A DNA stretch of 64,000 bases from Hyphomicrobiales bacterium (GCA_003577315.1 QEVK01000016.1:62001-126000), one strand, 5' to 3'; counted from the stretch's first letter, positions 36,824-45,701 are shown. Program-made: numbers and translations. Notes: generated by a model not told the origin, from the letters alone.

Positions 36824-37309
36824 CTACCCGGCTTCGTCGGCCGAGGCGGCGTTGAGCAGGCCGTAGCGCTCCTCGCCGATCTTCTCCAGCAGGTCGAGCT
36901 GCGTCTCGAGGAAGTCGATATGGCCTTCCTCGTCCTTCAGCAGGTCGTCGAACAGCGCCATGGTGACGTAGTCGCCAAGCTCGTCGCACATCTCGCGCGA
37001 TTTCTTGTAGGAGGTGCGGGCGTCGTATTCGCCGGCGAGGTCCGCCTCCAGCACCTCCTTGACGTTCTGGCCGATGCGCAGCGGGCCGACCTTCTGCAGG
37101 TTGGGATGCCCCTCCAGGAAGATGATCCGCTCCACGATCTTGTCGGCGTGGTGCATCTCCTCGATGGATTCGGCGCGTTCCTTCTTGGCGAGCTTCGCGT
37201 ATCCCCAGTCCTCCAGCAGCCGGAAGTGCAGCCAGTACTGGTTGACCGCCCCCAGCTCGAGGAACAAGGCTTCGTTAAGCCGCTCGATTATCCGTTCGTC
37301 GCCCTTCAT
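36824..37309 (-). CDS. bfr: Bacterioferritin
   Basis: A 161-residue four-helix iron-storage protein of standard length. Ferroxidase ligands are visible in the [18 protein letters not shown] region and in [13 protein letters not shown], which includes the heme-axial Met (near residue 52). It stores iron as a 24-mer in the cytoplasm. The 5' end overlaps the 3' end of the bacterioferritin-associated ferredoxin gene by 35 bp, so the two are cotranscribed: ferredoxin first, then bacterioferritin. Iron control through Irr or RirA is normal in rhizobia, but I did not identify a box. Confidence 0.93.
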   Translation of the reverse strand: MKGDERIIERLNEALFLELGAVNQYWLHFRLLEDWGYAKLAKKERAESIEEMHHADKIVERIIFLEGHPNLQKVGPLRIGQNVKEVLEADLAGEYDARTSYKKSREMCDELGDYVTMALFDDLLKDEEGHIDFLETQLDLLEKIGEERYGLLNAASADEAG

Positions 37310-37586
37310 GACTCAAGCTCCCGTACTGGCCGCGCAAACCTCGCACGCGGTCCAGGAATGGTACGATCTCGGTTTCCCTGCCGCCGAGGCGGCGATGGTA
37401 GTCCTCGGTTACCCGAATGATCGTTTCCACCACATTTGGGAAGCAGCCGCAACAGCGGCCGCGCTTGCTGAGGGCGTGATAGACTTTCGCAGGCACGATG
37501 AGCTGCCACGGATCGGCCTCGAGGAGCTCGAGGATCGCGCCCTCGATCTCCTTCTGCGTGATGACGTTGCAATGACAAACCAGCAT
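37275..37586 (-). CDS. bfd: Bacterioferritin-associated ferredoxin
   Basis: A 103-residue [2Fe-2S] protein with the four cysteine ligands of the BFD fold: CHC at residues 4-6 and CCGCF near 46-50. Bfd delivers electrons to bacterioferritin to release stored iron. The domain ends near residue 75; the extra C-terminal tail is read through the start of the bfr gene in another frame and may not be structured. The long overlap of 35 bp is unusual for this pair but fits translational coupling. Confidence 0.85.
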   Translation of the reverse strand: MLVCHCNVITQKEIEGAILELLEADPWQLIVPAKVYHALSKRGRCCGCFPNVVETIIRVTEDYHRRLGGRETEIVPFLDRVRGLRGQYGSLSHEGRRTDNRAA

Positions 37587-37627
37587 GCGCCTGCTCGCTG
37601 GGCCGCCCGCCTCGCGGGCCGGCCGGG

Positions 37628-37855
37628 CTAGAAAACCGCCTGTTCCAGGGCGGAGGAAAGCGTGGGGACCTTGAAGCCGGCGGCGGAAGCCGGCGCCCCG
37701 TGCCGCGCGCCGGGCGCTGGCAGGAGGAAGACGGCCGCCGTCAGCAGCGTGGTGGCGAAGAGCGGGGAGACCGACGCCAGCCCGCGCCTGGCGGATGAAA
37801 GCAGACCCGGTCGTGGACTGGCCGCAGCAAGGACGGCCGGAAGGGCGGTTCGCAT
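37628..37855 (-). CDS. Small membrane or exported protein of unknown function
   Basis: A 75-residue frame with a good GGAGGCGACG ribosome site before the ATG at 37855. A hydrophobic segment (SPLFATTLLTAAVFLLP) spans about residues 30-46, after a basic stretch. It could be a single-span membrane protein or a long signal peptide with a short mature end (FKVPTLSSALEQAVF). The gap to bfd is 41 bp on the same strand. I do not recognise it. Confidence 0.5.
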   Translation of the reverse strand: MRTALPAVLAAASPRPGLLSSARRGLASVSPLFATTLLTAAVFLLPAPGARHGAPASAAGFKVPTLSSALEQAVF

Positions 37856-38172
37856 CGTCGCCTCCAATCGAAAGGGTTCAAGGCCCAGACATCAAAGGGT
37901 GCGCCGCACCGGCGCGCGCCCATAAAGCCGGGTCGCGGCGCGGGAGTCAACCGAAACATGACAAGAACACTCATAATAGATCTGGAACGATTCCAGACTG
38001 GCCGGCTTGCATTACCGGCGGCCACAAAAAGTGACGCTATGTCACGGCCAAAACCTGTCGATTCCGGCCTCCCGCCTCATGGTGGCCGCTATGAGGGGCT
38101 CCCAACGGTCGCCGGCTTGTAACAATCCCGCGCCGCGGGGAACCGAATCGCGACCGAGAGCCTTTGATCCGC
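37856..38172. other. Intergenic region before opgC
   Basis: 317 bp between a leftward small gene and the rightward opgC. The middle (37955-38045) is AT-richer and includes a direct repeat-like pair CTGGAACGATTCCAG, a near-palindrome at about 37983-37997. Promoters in both directions are expected. No gene seen. Confidence 0.4.
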
Positions 38173-39375
38173 ATGACCGTCCATATGCCGCCTGCGCGCG
38201 ATACGCGCATCGACGTCCTGAGGGCGCTCGCCCTCATCACGATCTTCGTCAACCACGTGCCGGGCAACCCGCTCGAACAGCTCACGTCGAAGAATTTCGG
38301 CTTCTCCGACGCCGCCGAGGCGTTCGTGCTCCTGTCGGGCATCTCGGCGGCGCTCGCCTACGGCACCAGGTTCGTGTCCGGCGCGGCGCTGGCGACGACG
38401 CTGAAGGCGTGGCGGCGCGCGGGGGTGCTCTATCTCGCCCAGCTCGGCACCACCATGGCCACGCTCGCCATCTTCGCCTTCTTCTCCCTCCATTTCGCCG
38501 TGCCGCAGCTGATGACGCAGATAAACATCGGCCCGGTGATGGAGGACACGGCCGCCGCGCTGTTCGGCATCGCCACGCTCGGCCACCAGCTCGGCTACAA
38601 CAACATCCTGTCGATGTATGCGGCCGTGCTGCTGCTCCTGCCGGCGCTGCTGCTCGTGGGCCGCCTGTTCGGCCTCGGCGCCATGGTGGCGGTCTCCGGC
38701 GGCCTGTGGCTCGCGGCCGGGCTCCTGCGCATCGGCCCGCCGAACTATCCCAATCCGGGCGTGTGGTTCCTCAACCCGCTGTCGTGGCAGTTCCTGTTCG
38801 TGATCGGCGTCGCGGCGACGCTGCACGTCAGGCGCGGCGGCCGCCTGCCGCAGAGCCCGCTCCTGGCGCTGGCGGCGGCCTGCTACATGCTGCTCGCCTT
38901 CGCCTGGGTGAAGATCCCGCTGTGGGGCATCGACACCTCCTTCGGCCTGCCGGCGGTGCTGACCGGCTTCGACAAGACCTACCTGTCGGCGCCCAGGCTG
39001 CTGCACGTGCTCTCGGCCGCCTATCTCGTCGCCGTCCTGCCGTCGTTGTCGGGGCTGTTCCGCCTGCCCGCCACCAACCCGCTCGCCGTCATGGGGCGGC
39101 ACGGCCTGCCGGTCTTCGTGCTCGGCACCGTCCTGGCCATGGCCGCGCAGGCCTGGCGTATGGTCCACATCCCCTCGCCGGCCAGCGACGCCACCATCGT
39201 GGCCATCGGCCTGACGGCGCAGTTCGCGCTCGCCTTCTACATCGAATGGTATCGCCGAACGGTCGACGGCTGGCGGGCGGCCGCGACATCGGGCATATCG
39301 GCACCTCATGACGACCGCCCTGCCCTGCCTGCCCGTCAGCGAGGCGCTGCCGCGCCTTCTTCAAGCGCTGTGTGA
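38173..39375 (+). CDS. opgC: OpgC family membrane acyltransferase (glucan succinylation)
   Basis: A 400-residue polytopic protein with about ten helices. The N-terminus RDTRIDVLRALALITIFVNH with following PGNPLEQLTSKNFGFSDAAE is the OpgC signature. OpgC proteins succinylate osmoregulated periplasmic glucans, giving them negative charge. With ndvB and ndvA 1.5-3.5 kb upstream, cyclic beta-1,2-glucan is the likely substrate. The ATG at 38173 was chosen; a TTG nine bases upstream and an ATG at 38185 are alternatives. The 3' end overlaps hrpB by 68 bp in another frame. Confidence 0.85.
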   Translation: MTVHMPPARDTRIDVLRALALITIFVNHVPGNPLEQLTSKNFGFSDAAEAFVLLSGISAALAYGTRFVSGAALATTLKAWRRAGVLYLAQLGTTMATLAIFAFFSLHFAVPQLMTQINIGPVMEDTAAALFGIATLGHQLGYNNILSMYAAVLLLLPALLLVGRLFGLGAMVAVSGGLWLAAGLLRIGPPNYPNPGVWFLNPLSWQFLFVIGVAATLHVRRGGRLPQSPLLALAAACYMLLAFAWVKIPLWGIDTSFGLPAVLTGFDKTYLSAPRLLHVLSAAYLVAVLPSLSGLFRLPATNPLAVMGRHGLPVFVLGTVLAMAAQAWRMVHIPSPASDATIVAIGLTAQFALAFYIEWYRRTVDGWRAAATSGISAPHDDRPALPARQRGAAAPSSSAV

Positions 39376-41752
39376 GCGCGCAAGCGCCGTCCTCGTCGCG
39401 CCGCCCGGCGCCGGCAAGACCACGCTGGTGCCGCTTGCCCTTCTCGACGCGCCGTGGCGGAGCGACGGCCGCATCCTGCTTCTGGAGCCGCGGCGGCTGG
39501 CCGCCCGCGCCGCGGCGCGGCGCATGGCCGCCCTGATCGGCGAGGAGCCCGGCGGCACGGTCGGCTACGCCATGCGCATGGAGAGCCGGCAGTCGGCGGC
39601 GACGAAGATCCTCGTCGTCACCGAGGGCGTGCTGTCGCGCATGATCCTCGACGATCCCGAGCTTCCCGGCATCGCCGCCGTGCTGTTCGACGAGTTCCAC
39701 GAACGCTCCCTCGACGGCGATTTCGGCCTGGCGCTGGCGCTCGACGTGCAGGGCGCGCTCAGGCCCGATCTGAGGCTCCTCGTCATGTCGGCGACGCTCG
39801 ACGGCGCGCGGGTGGCGTCGCTGATGGGCGGCGCGCCGGTGGTCGAAAGCGCGGGCCGCGCCTTTCCCGTGGAGCTGCGCCACCGCGAGCGCCCGGCCGA
39901 CCTGCGCATCGAGGAAGCGATGGCGGCCGCCTGCCGGCGCGCGCTGGCCGAGGAGACGGGCAGCGTGCTCGCCTTCCTGCCCGGACAGGGCGAGATCGAG
40001 CGCACGGCCGGGCTTCTGGCCGGGCGGCTGCCCGGCGACGTCGACGTCGCCCCGCTCTACGGCGGGCTCGACGGCAGGGCGCAGGACGCCGCCATCCGCC
40101 CCGCGCCGCCGGGCCGGCGCAAGCTGGTGCTGGCCACCGCCATCGCCGAGACCTCGATCACCATCGACGGCGTGCGCGTCGTCATCGATTCGGGGCTTTC
40201 GCGCCTGCCGCGCTACGAGCCGGCGACCGGGCTGACGCGGCTTCAGACCGTGCGCGTCTCCCGCGCCTCGGCCGACCAGCGCGCCGGCCGCGCCGGCCGC
40301 ACGGAACCGGGTGTGGCGATCCGGCTGTGGCGGGCCGAGCAGACCGCCGCCCTGCCCGCCTTCACGCCGCCGGAGATCGCGGAGGCCGACCTGTCCGGCC
40401 TCGTGCTCGACTGCGCCGCCTTCGGCGTCGCCGATCCCGCCGCGCTTTCCTTCCTCGACCCGCCGCCGGCGGCCGCGCTCGCCGAGGCGAAGGCGCTGCT
40501 GCGCAGCCTCGACGCCATCGACGACGACGGCCGGCTGACACGCCAGGGGCGGGCCATGCGCCGGCTCTCGCTGCCGGTCAGGCTCGCCCATATGGTGGCG
40601 GAGGCCGGCGACAGCCGGGCGGCGGCCGAGCTTGCCGTGCTTTTGACCGAGCGCGGGCTCGGCGGCACCTCGGTCGACCTCGACCGACGGCTTTCCCGCT
40701 TCCGCGACGAGCGCGGCCCGCGCGCGCAAGGCGCGAGGGCGCTGGCGCAGCGGCTGGCGCGCGAGGCGGGCGGCAAGACCGGGCAGGAGGCCTCCACCGG
40801 CGCGCTGCTGCTGCTCGCCTATCCCGACCGGGTGGCGAAGGCGCGCGGCGAGCATGGCCGCTTCGTGCTGGCCAACGGGCGCGGGGCAGTGCTCGACGCC
40901 GCCGAGCCGCTGGCGACAGAAAGCTTCCTCGTCGTCGCGGACCTTCAGGGCAAGGCGCAGAACGCCCGCATCGCCGCCGCCGCCGCCATCGACGAGGACG
41001 AGGTGCGCGCGCTTGCCGCCGACCGGCTGGAGACGGTGCGCGAGACCGTGTTCGACGCCGACAAGCGCGCGGTCAGGGTGCGCGAGAGCGTGCGGCTGGG
41101 CGCGATCCGGCTTTCCGAGCGCCAGCTTGCCGCGCCGCGGGGCGAGGCGGCCGACCGCGCCGTCATCGCCGCGATCCGCGAGCACGGGCTGTCGCTGCTG
41201 GAATGGAGCAAGGGCGCGACGATGCTGCGCCGCCGGCTCGCCTGGCTCAACCGGGGCCTCGGCGCGCCGTGGCCGGACGTGAGCGAGGAGGCGCTTCTGG
41301 CGCGGCTGGAGGACTGGCTGCTGCCCTATCTCGGCGGCGAGGCGTCGCTGGCGAGGATCGCGCCGGACGCGGTGGCGCAGGCGCTGATGGCGCTGGTGCC
41401 GCACGAGCTGCAACGCCGCGTCGATACGCTCGCCCCGACGCATTACGCCGCGCCCTCGGGCTCGTCGGTGCCGATCCGCTACGAGGAGGACCAGCCGGTG
41501 CTGTCGATCCGCGTGCAGGAGCTCTACGGCCTCGACCGCCACCCCGCCATCGCCGGCGGCACGGTGCCGCTGACGCTGGAGCTTCTGTCGCCGGCGCACC
41601 GGCCGATCCAGACCACCCGCGACCTGCCCGGCTTCTGGCGCGGTTCGTGGGCCGACGTGCGCGCCGACATGCGCGGCCGCTATCCCCGCCACCACTGGCC
41701 ACAGGACCCGCTCCAGGCGGTCGCCACCAGCCGCGCCAAGCCGCGCGGCTAA
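39308..41752 (+). CDS. hrpB: ATP-dependent RNA helicase HrpB
   Basis: An 814-residue DEAH-box helicase of the bacterial HrpB type. Motif I APPGAGKTT is at about residues 32-40, motif II DEFHER near 122, motif III SATLDG near 160, the second RecA domain has the motif VI region QRAGRAGR near 330, and the HrpB-specific C-terminal domain follows (ending with FWRGSWADVRADMRGRYPRH). Length is as usual. Its cellular role is not well defined; related proteins affect mRNA processing and, in Borrelia, gene regulation. It overlaps the opgC end. Confidence 0.92.
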   Translation: MTTALPCLPVSEALPRLLQALCERASAVLVAPPGAGKTTLVPLALLDAPWRSDGRILLLEPRRLAARAAARRMAALIGEEPGGTVGYAMRMESRQSAATKILVVTEGVLSRMILDDPELPGIAAVLFDEFHERSLDGDFGLALALDVQGALRPDLRLLVMSATLDGARVASLMGGAPVVESAGRAFPVELRHRERPADLRIEEAMAAACRRALAEETGSVLAFLPGQGEIERTAGLLAGRLPGDVDVAPLYGGLDGRAQDAAIRPAPPGRRKLVLATAIAETSITIDGVRVVIDSGLSRLPRYEPATGLTRLQTVRVSRASADQRAGRAGRTEPGVAIRLWRAEQTAALPAFTPPEIAEADLSGLVLDCAAFGVADPAALSFLDPPPAAALAEAKALLRSLDAIDDDGRLTRQGRAMRRLSLPVRLAHMVAEAGDSRAAAELAVLLTERGLGGTSVDLDRRLSRFRDERGPRAQGARALAQRLAREAGGKTGQEASTGALLLLAYPDRVAKARGEHGRFVLANGRGAVLDAAEPLATESFLVVADLQGKAQNARIAAAAAIDEDEVRALAADRLETVRETVFDADKRAVRVRESVRLGAIRLSERQLAAPRGEAADRAVIAAIREHGLSLLEWSKGATMLRRRLAWLNRGLGAPWPDVSEEALLARLEDWLLPYLGGEASLARIAPDAVAQALMALVPHELQRRVDTLAPTHYAAPSGSSVPIRYEEDQPVLSIRVQELYGLDRHPAIAGGTVPLTLELLSPAHRPIQTTRDLPGFWRGSWADVRADMRGRYPRHHWPQDPLQAVATSRAKPRG

Positions 41753-41756
41753 GGGA

Positions 41757-42470
41757 TCAGCGGGCCGGCAGGCCCTCCAGCACCGTGCGCAGGAAGGAAG
41801 CCAGGTCGTCGGTGACGTAGTCGACGTCGTCCTCGTTGTCGGCGTCGCGCTCCCAGATCTCGGAGAAGGTCGGCTCGAAATTGTTGGGCACGATCAGCAC
41901 CGTGGTCATGCCGAGTTGCTTGGGCACGGAAAGGTTGCGCGCCAGATCCTCGAACATCGCCGCATGCGCGCCATCGACCCGGTGCAGGCCGACGAACTTG
42001 TCGTAGGTGGCGCGCGCGGGCTTGGGCGTCAGGCCGGCGGCGACGATGTCGAAGATGTCGTCGAAATGGTCGAGGATGCCGAGCTGGCGCGCCGTGCGCT
42101 CGGCATGCCTGCGGTCGCCGTTGGTGAAGATGAACTTGCGCCCGGGCAGCGCCCGGATCGCCTCGCCCAGCGCCGGATCGGGCGCAACCCAGGAATAGTC
42201 GATGTCGTGAACCTTGTTCAGGAAGTCGTCCGGGTCGATGCCGTGGCGCACGATCAGCCCGTTCATGGTCGTGCCGTATTCGCGGTAGAGCTCCTTCTGC
42301 AGCGCGCGCGCCTCCTCGCGCGAGAGCTGGAGGAGCTGCGACACATAGGCCGTCATGCGCACGTCGATCTGCGAGAACAGGTTCGTCTTGTGCGGATAGA
42401 GCGTGTTGTCGAGGTCGAACACCCAGTCCGTGACATGGGCGAAGCGCGCGGGATCGGGAGATTGTGTCAT
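41757..42470 (-). CDS. Pyrimidine 5'-nucleotidase (HAD superfamily)
   Basis: A 237-residue phosphatase of the SDT1-like HAD family. Motif I is DWVFDLDNTLYP (nucleophile and acid Asp, near residues 18-22), motif II IFTNGD near 114, and the C-terminal Asp motif lies in AMFEDLARNL. It would hydrolyse UMP or CMP. An alpha-helical cap lies between residues 30 and 100. It converges on hrpB with 4 bp between stops. Rhizobial genomes carry one copy near core genes. Substrate follows family knowledge only. Confidence 0.87.
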   Translation of the reverse strand: MTQSPDPARFAHVTDWVFDLDNTLYPHKTNLFSQIDVRMTAYVSQLLQLSREEARALQKELYREYGTTMNGLIVRHGIDPDDFLNKVHDIDYSWVAPDPALGEAIRALPGRKFIFTNGDRRHAERTARQLGILDHFDDIFDIVAAGLTPKPARATYDKFVGLHRVDGAHAAMFEDLARNLSVPKQLGMTTVLIVPNNFEPTFSEIWERDADNEDDVDYVTDDLASFLRTVLEGLPAR

Positions 42471-42602
42471 GGCACGTTGCTAGACGATTTGCCGCCGCGA
42501 ATGAAGGCCGCAGGCGACGGCATTGCCTCAAATGCGCGCGAAGCGTGAAAGCGAAGATTCACGTTCCTGTGCCATGAAGCCGCCGCAACGTAAGGACGGG
42601 TC

Positions 42603-43388
42603 ATGAAGCAGGTTCTCGCCAAGGCGGCTTTCGCAGCTCTTGTCTCCACCGCGGTGTCGCTGCTGCTGGTGCTGACCATCGTGCCGGCGGTCGGCGGCGT
42701 GGTCGAGGGCAACGCGCTGGTGATGAGCATCCTGTGCCCGCTGGTCATCGCCTTTCCGGCCAGCGCCTACCTGTTCCACCAGAAGCGCAAGCTCGCCGAC
42801 GCGCTCGCGGCGCTGACCATGGCCCACAAGCGGCTCGCCAGGGCGCATGCCGAGCTTGCCGAGGCGCATGCCCGGCTCTCGGAAAAGGCCCGCCACGACG
42901 ACATGACCGGCCTGCTCAACCGCGAATCGTTCCTCGACGCGCTGAAGACCTCGCGCCGGCGCACCGACGAGGGCGCGCTGCTCATCATCGACGCCGACCA
43001 CTTCAAGCGCATCAACGACACGCATGGCCACGCCCAGGGCGACGTCGCGCTGCTGATGATCGCCGAGGCGATCCGCAACGGCGTGCGCGAGGGCGATCTC
43101 GTCGGGCGCATCGGCGGCGAGGAGTTCGCCGCCTTCCTGGCCGGCGCCAGCGAGGCCGAGGCGCTTCTGGTGGCCGAGCGCATCCGGCTCGGCGTCGAGG
43201 CGCTGCGCTTCTCGCCGGGCGAGGGCAAGTACCTGCCGCTTTCCGTCAGCATCGGCGCGGCGCGCGTGAGCCCGCATCTGTCGTGGTCGCAGATGATGCG
43301 CGAGGCCGACAGCCGCCTCTACGAGGCCAAGGCGCGCGGCCGCAACCGCGTCGTCTTCGGCGCGCCGGGGACGCAGGCCGCCGCCTGA
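42603..43388 (+). CDS. Diguanylate cyclase (GGDEF domain)
   Basis: A 261-residue membrane-anchored protein. Two hydrophobic helices (about residues 8-30 and 38-58), a short coiled coil (LAALTMAHKRLARAHAEL) and a GGDEF domain from about 98 with the active-site motif GGEEF in RIGGEEFAAF. The DxxxFKxxND substrate motif is seen as DADHFKRIND. An RxxD inhibitory site is visible upstream of GGEEF (RNGVREGD in part), but its position is uncertain. It should make c-di-GMP. The helices suggest sensing at the inner membrane; there is no separate sensor domain. Confidence 0.9.
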   Translation: MKQVLAKAAFAALVSTAVSLLLVLTIVPAVGGVVEGNALVMSILCPLVIAFPASAYLFHQKRKLADALAALTMAHKRLARAHAELAEAHARLSEKARHDDMTGLLNRESFLDALKTSRRRTDEGALLIIDADHFKRINDTHGHAQGDVALLMIAEAIRNGVREGDLVGRIGGEEFAAFLAGASEAEALLVAERIRLGVEALRFSPGEGKYLPLSVSIGAARVSPHLSWSQMMREADSRLYEAKARGRNRVVFGAPGTQAAA

Positions 43389-43416
43389 GGCGCGGCCCGC
43401 CCCGCGGCCGGCCGGC

Positions 43417-43797
43417 CTATTTCTGGCGCGCCTTGCGGGCGGCGTAGCGGGCGTCGCGCTTGGCCTTGCGCGCGGCCTCGTCAGCCAGGAGACGCGCCAC
43501 GAGATCCTTCTCGCTCTGCTCCCTCTCCTCGGCCTCGGCCCGGGCGGCGGCTTCCGCCGCGGCGGCGCGCTCGGCCGCCTCGCGCTCCTCCTGCTCGGCC
43601 TTCTGGCGCTTTTCCGCCAGCCGCTCGGCCTCGCGCCTTGCGCGCGCCTCGGCAGCCGCCTTGCGTTCGGCCTGGCGGGCGAGCACGGCCGGGTCGTCGG
43701 CCGCCGGGCGCGCCTTGAACTTCTCCAGCAGCGCCTTCTTCGCCTCGTTCGCAGCCTGCCTGCGGTCCGCGAAATTCCTTTCCTTGTAGATCGCCAC
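43417..43797 (-). CDS. DUF6481 family protein
   Basis: A 126-residue, strongly charged protein. It begins MAIYKERNFADRRQAANEAK and continues as a long Ala/Glu/Arg coiled-coil-like helix to the C-terminus. Members are common in Rhizobiales, often near cold-shock protein genes, with no known function; I see no enzyme motif. It lies at the left edge of the chromosome before the tRNA-Phe island. A start at 43797 fits the family. Confidence 0.8.
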   Translation of the reverse strand: MAIYKERNFADRRQAANEAKKALLEKFKARPAADDPAVLARQAERKAAAEARARREAERLAEKRQKAEQEEREAAERAAAAEAAARAEAEEREQSEKDLVARLLADEAARKAKRDARYAARKARQK

Positions 43798-44119
43798 TCT
43801 TCGTCTTCTCCGTCGCGGGGTACTCGATCGCGGTCTTAATGATCGCTCGCACCCGGCAATTCAAGACGAAAAAGAACCGCGCGGCGAAAGAGGCGGGGTC
43901 CACGCGGGCCGAACCCCGCCGCCGGCGGCCCTGCTCGCGCCAGAGGGTCGCGTCGTAGCCGGTGACGGTGTGGCCGAGGTTCCATCTGGCCACCCGCGCG
44001 AGATGGGGATTGCCGCAATCGCGCGCTTGCGGCGAGCCGCTATAGACCGTGCGGCCGCAGATTGACGCACGGCGCGCGCTCCGCAGCGAAGCGGCGGCAA
44101 GCCGCGCGAGGAAGAAGGA
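43798..44119. other. Chromosomal flank left of the island
   Basis: 322 bp with no supported gene. It ends where the 17-bp left attachment repeat begins. On an uninterrupted chromosome this flank would have adjoined the 3' end of the tRNA-Phe gene now at 59629. Confidence 0.5.
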
Positions 44120-44136
44120 TGGTGCCCAGGGGCGGA
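44120..44136 (+). repeat. attL: 17-bp direct repeat of the tRNA-Phe 3' end
   Basis: TGGTGCCCAGGGGCGGA is identical to 59629-59645, which is the CCA end, discriminator, acceptor arm and start of the T arm of tRNA-Phe. No other tRNA sequence adjoins it, so it is an attachment-site copy, not a gene. Confidence 0.88.
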
Positions 44137-44456
44137 TTGTGCCGATAGCAGAAAAAACGCAGCAAAATCAATTGCTGACGGTCGCCGTTCGAATGTTATG
44201 TGTATCACTGTTGTGCAACAAAGTCGAGGCTCTCATGAGGGAACTGTGTTCCAGTATGCACCCATGAATGCCTCACTTGGTTTGTTCCCCAAGCAGACAA
44301 TTCCCTTACTGCCGGTTGTTGTGATCTATTTGCCGCTCTGCGATAGCAATAAAGTTCACCCGATGTCAGGGGCCAGCCAGACCGCTATGGATAGGTGAGA
44401 ATGATGCATCTCTGTCGGTGAACGCTATATTCGGATAACCCGAAAGGGGTCAGATC
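44137..44456. other. Island left end, non-coding
   Basis: 320 bp after attL. AT-rich, with several stops in all frames. No gene recognised. The last bases CCCGAAAGGGGTCAGATC give a ribosome site for the Sir2 fragment. Confidence 0.45.
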
Positions 44457-44579
44457 ATGAACATATTCGTCCTGACAGGCGCAGGTTGCTCGGCCGAAAG
44501 CGGCACGGGTACCTTTCGAGATAAGAACGGGCTATCGGAACGGTTCGATCCGATGAAGTTCGCCACCCCGATGGCGTGA
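44457..44579 (+). pseudogene. Sir2-family deacylase fragment (first 40 residues)
   Basis: MNIFVLTGAGCSAESGTGTF matches the start of bacterial Sir2 proteins, including the NAD-binding GAGxSxxSGxxxFR segment with FRDKNGL after it. The frame stops after 40 residues at FATPMA, just where a full protein would continue for about 190 more, and no remainder is found downstream. In most Sir2 proteins the residue after GAG is Ile or Val; here it is Cys. The start has an AAGGGG ribosome site. It is a relic of a deacylase or of a Sir2-type defence protein. Confidence 0.8.
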
Positions 44580-44655
44580 TCCGGACCCTCCTTCCCCCCC
44601 CCCGCGGCGTGCTGGTGGGCGCGGCCGACTGCGAAACTTTTACTACAAGGTGGTC

Positions 44656-44844
44656 CTAATCTAGGCGTAGGGCGCGTTTGATCATAGCCAGAAACCCGCT
44701 CGGGCCGATATCTTTTCGCAGGATATCAGGGCGGCTTCCCGCTTTCCTGGGTACGGTCACGCGCGGTTCTTCCCGGACGGGTTCCGTCGCTTTCGGCGCG
44801 CTTCTGACGCTAGTCCTCCGGCCAAATGCTTTCTGTTCTTTCAT
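44656..44844 (-). CDS. Small basic protein of unknown function
   Basis: A 62-residue frame, strongly basic (RRTSVRSAPKATEPVREEPR and a C-terminal MIKRALRLD). Its ATG immediately follows the TGA of the small membrane protein gene (TGAATG), so the two are probably translationally coupled. No family recognised. The assignment rests on this coupling and on the island context. Confidence 0.4.
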   Translation of the reverse strand: MKEQKAFGRRTSVRSAPKATEPVREEPRVTVPRKAGSRPDILRKDIGPSGFLAMIKRALRLD

Positions 44845-44976
44845 TCAGCCAGACCCCGGTGCCACCGTCGACCAGATCAACATGCCACCGACGAACGCCA
44901 CCAATGCCGGGATGATCGTCTTCTTTCCATGCCGCTCCACGAATGTCGGCGGCCTGTCCCAGTTGTAGGTGCTCAC
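44845..44976 (-). CDS. Small single-span membrane protein
   Basis: A 43-residue frame starting with GTG after GGGAGGCGTAA at ideal spacing. The N-terminus is polar (STYNWDRPPTFVERHGKK), followed by one hydrophobic helix (TIIPALVAFVGGMLIWSTVA) and a short tail. It is directly followed by the 62-residue basic protein gene. Possible roles such as a toxin or regulator of a larger membrane protein are guesses. Confidence 0.5.
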   Translation of the reverse strand: MSTYNWDRPPTFVERHGKKTIIPALVAFVGGMLIWSTVAPGSG

Positions 44977-45269
44977 TTACGCCTCCCTGACAAAGCGGGC
45001 GGCCGCTGACTGGAGGTTCTGGCCCTTCAGCGGCGCATGGCCTGTTGCCTGACACCATGCCGGCCCGCCCCGGGCCGCGCCCGTATCCATCAACCACAAA
45101 CCGAACCGCCCGGCAACGGTGGGTAGAGATCATTAGCCGAACAGACCGGTTGCAAAGACAATCGCCAGCATAGTCGCGCGTATGAAAACATGATCGGGGA
45201 GCCGCATACAATCGAAGCGCTGATCGCCGCCGCTGCCATAGTCCGCGAGGTAAGCGCGAAGGGTGTGTC

Positions 45270-45701
45270 CTAGCGCACGAACCGCAGAAAGGCCCAGTCT
45301 GCGAGGAACACGGCGGAAAACAGCAGCACGCACCAGATCAGCGCTCCCGCTGCTCCGGCCCATTGTAGGCCAGTGCTCTCTTTCGGCTCGGCCGTAAGCC
45401 AGTCGAATTGCGCATCGTAGCGCGCCTGTGCAATCATCTCGTTCGCCTCATCTCCACCAAGGCTCGCTATGTGCTCCCGCGCCAGCGCTTCCATACCGAA
45501 GGCGATATCAGCCTCTTTCCAACCCGCCTGCATGTGGCGTAGCACCATCGCGTCATAGGCAGCGCGGAGGGCTTCCTCGTTCGCCTTCACATCGGCGCGG
45601 TCTTTTGGTGGCGGCCTCGTCATGTGATAAGACTGCCACCACGTGCGCTTGACGGCAAGCGCAAGCTCGACCTGCGAGATCAATCTGGAGCCATCCGACA
45701 A
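45270..45701 (-). CDS. Hypothetical protein with C-terminal transmembrane segment
   Basis: A frame of up to 143 codons with charged, helical middle (DVKANEEALRAAYDAMVLRHMQAGWKEAD, shortened here: ALRAAYDAMVLRH) and a C-terminal hydrophobic stretch (WAGAAGALIWCVLLFSAVFLADW) near residues 115-138. The 45701 start is TTG; an ATG at 45623 (MTRPPPKDRAD) is an equally good choice. The tail-anchored form suggests an inner-membrane protein facing the cytoplasm. No family recognised. Confidence 0.5.
   Translation of the reverse strand: MSDGSRLISQVELALAVKRTWWQSYHMTRPPPKDRADVKANEEALRAAYDAMVLRHMQAGWKEADIAFGMEALAREHIASLGGDEANEMIAQARYDAQFDWLTAEPKESTGLQWAGAAGALIWCVLLFSAVFLADWAFLRFVR

Noticed and set aside
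44120-44136. tRNA fragment as a second tRNA gene
   Set aside because: Only 17 bp of the 3' end are present, so it is an attachment-site copy.
45133-45207. 24-residue hydrophobic peptide on the minus strand
   Set aside because: No ribosome site and too short to support without conservation data.
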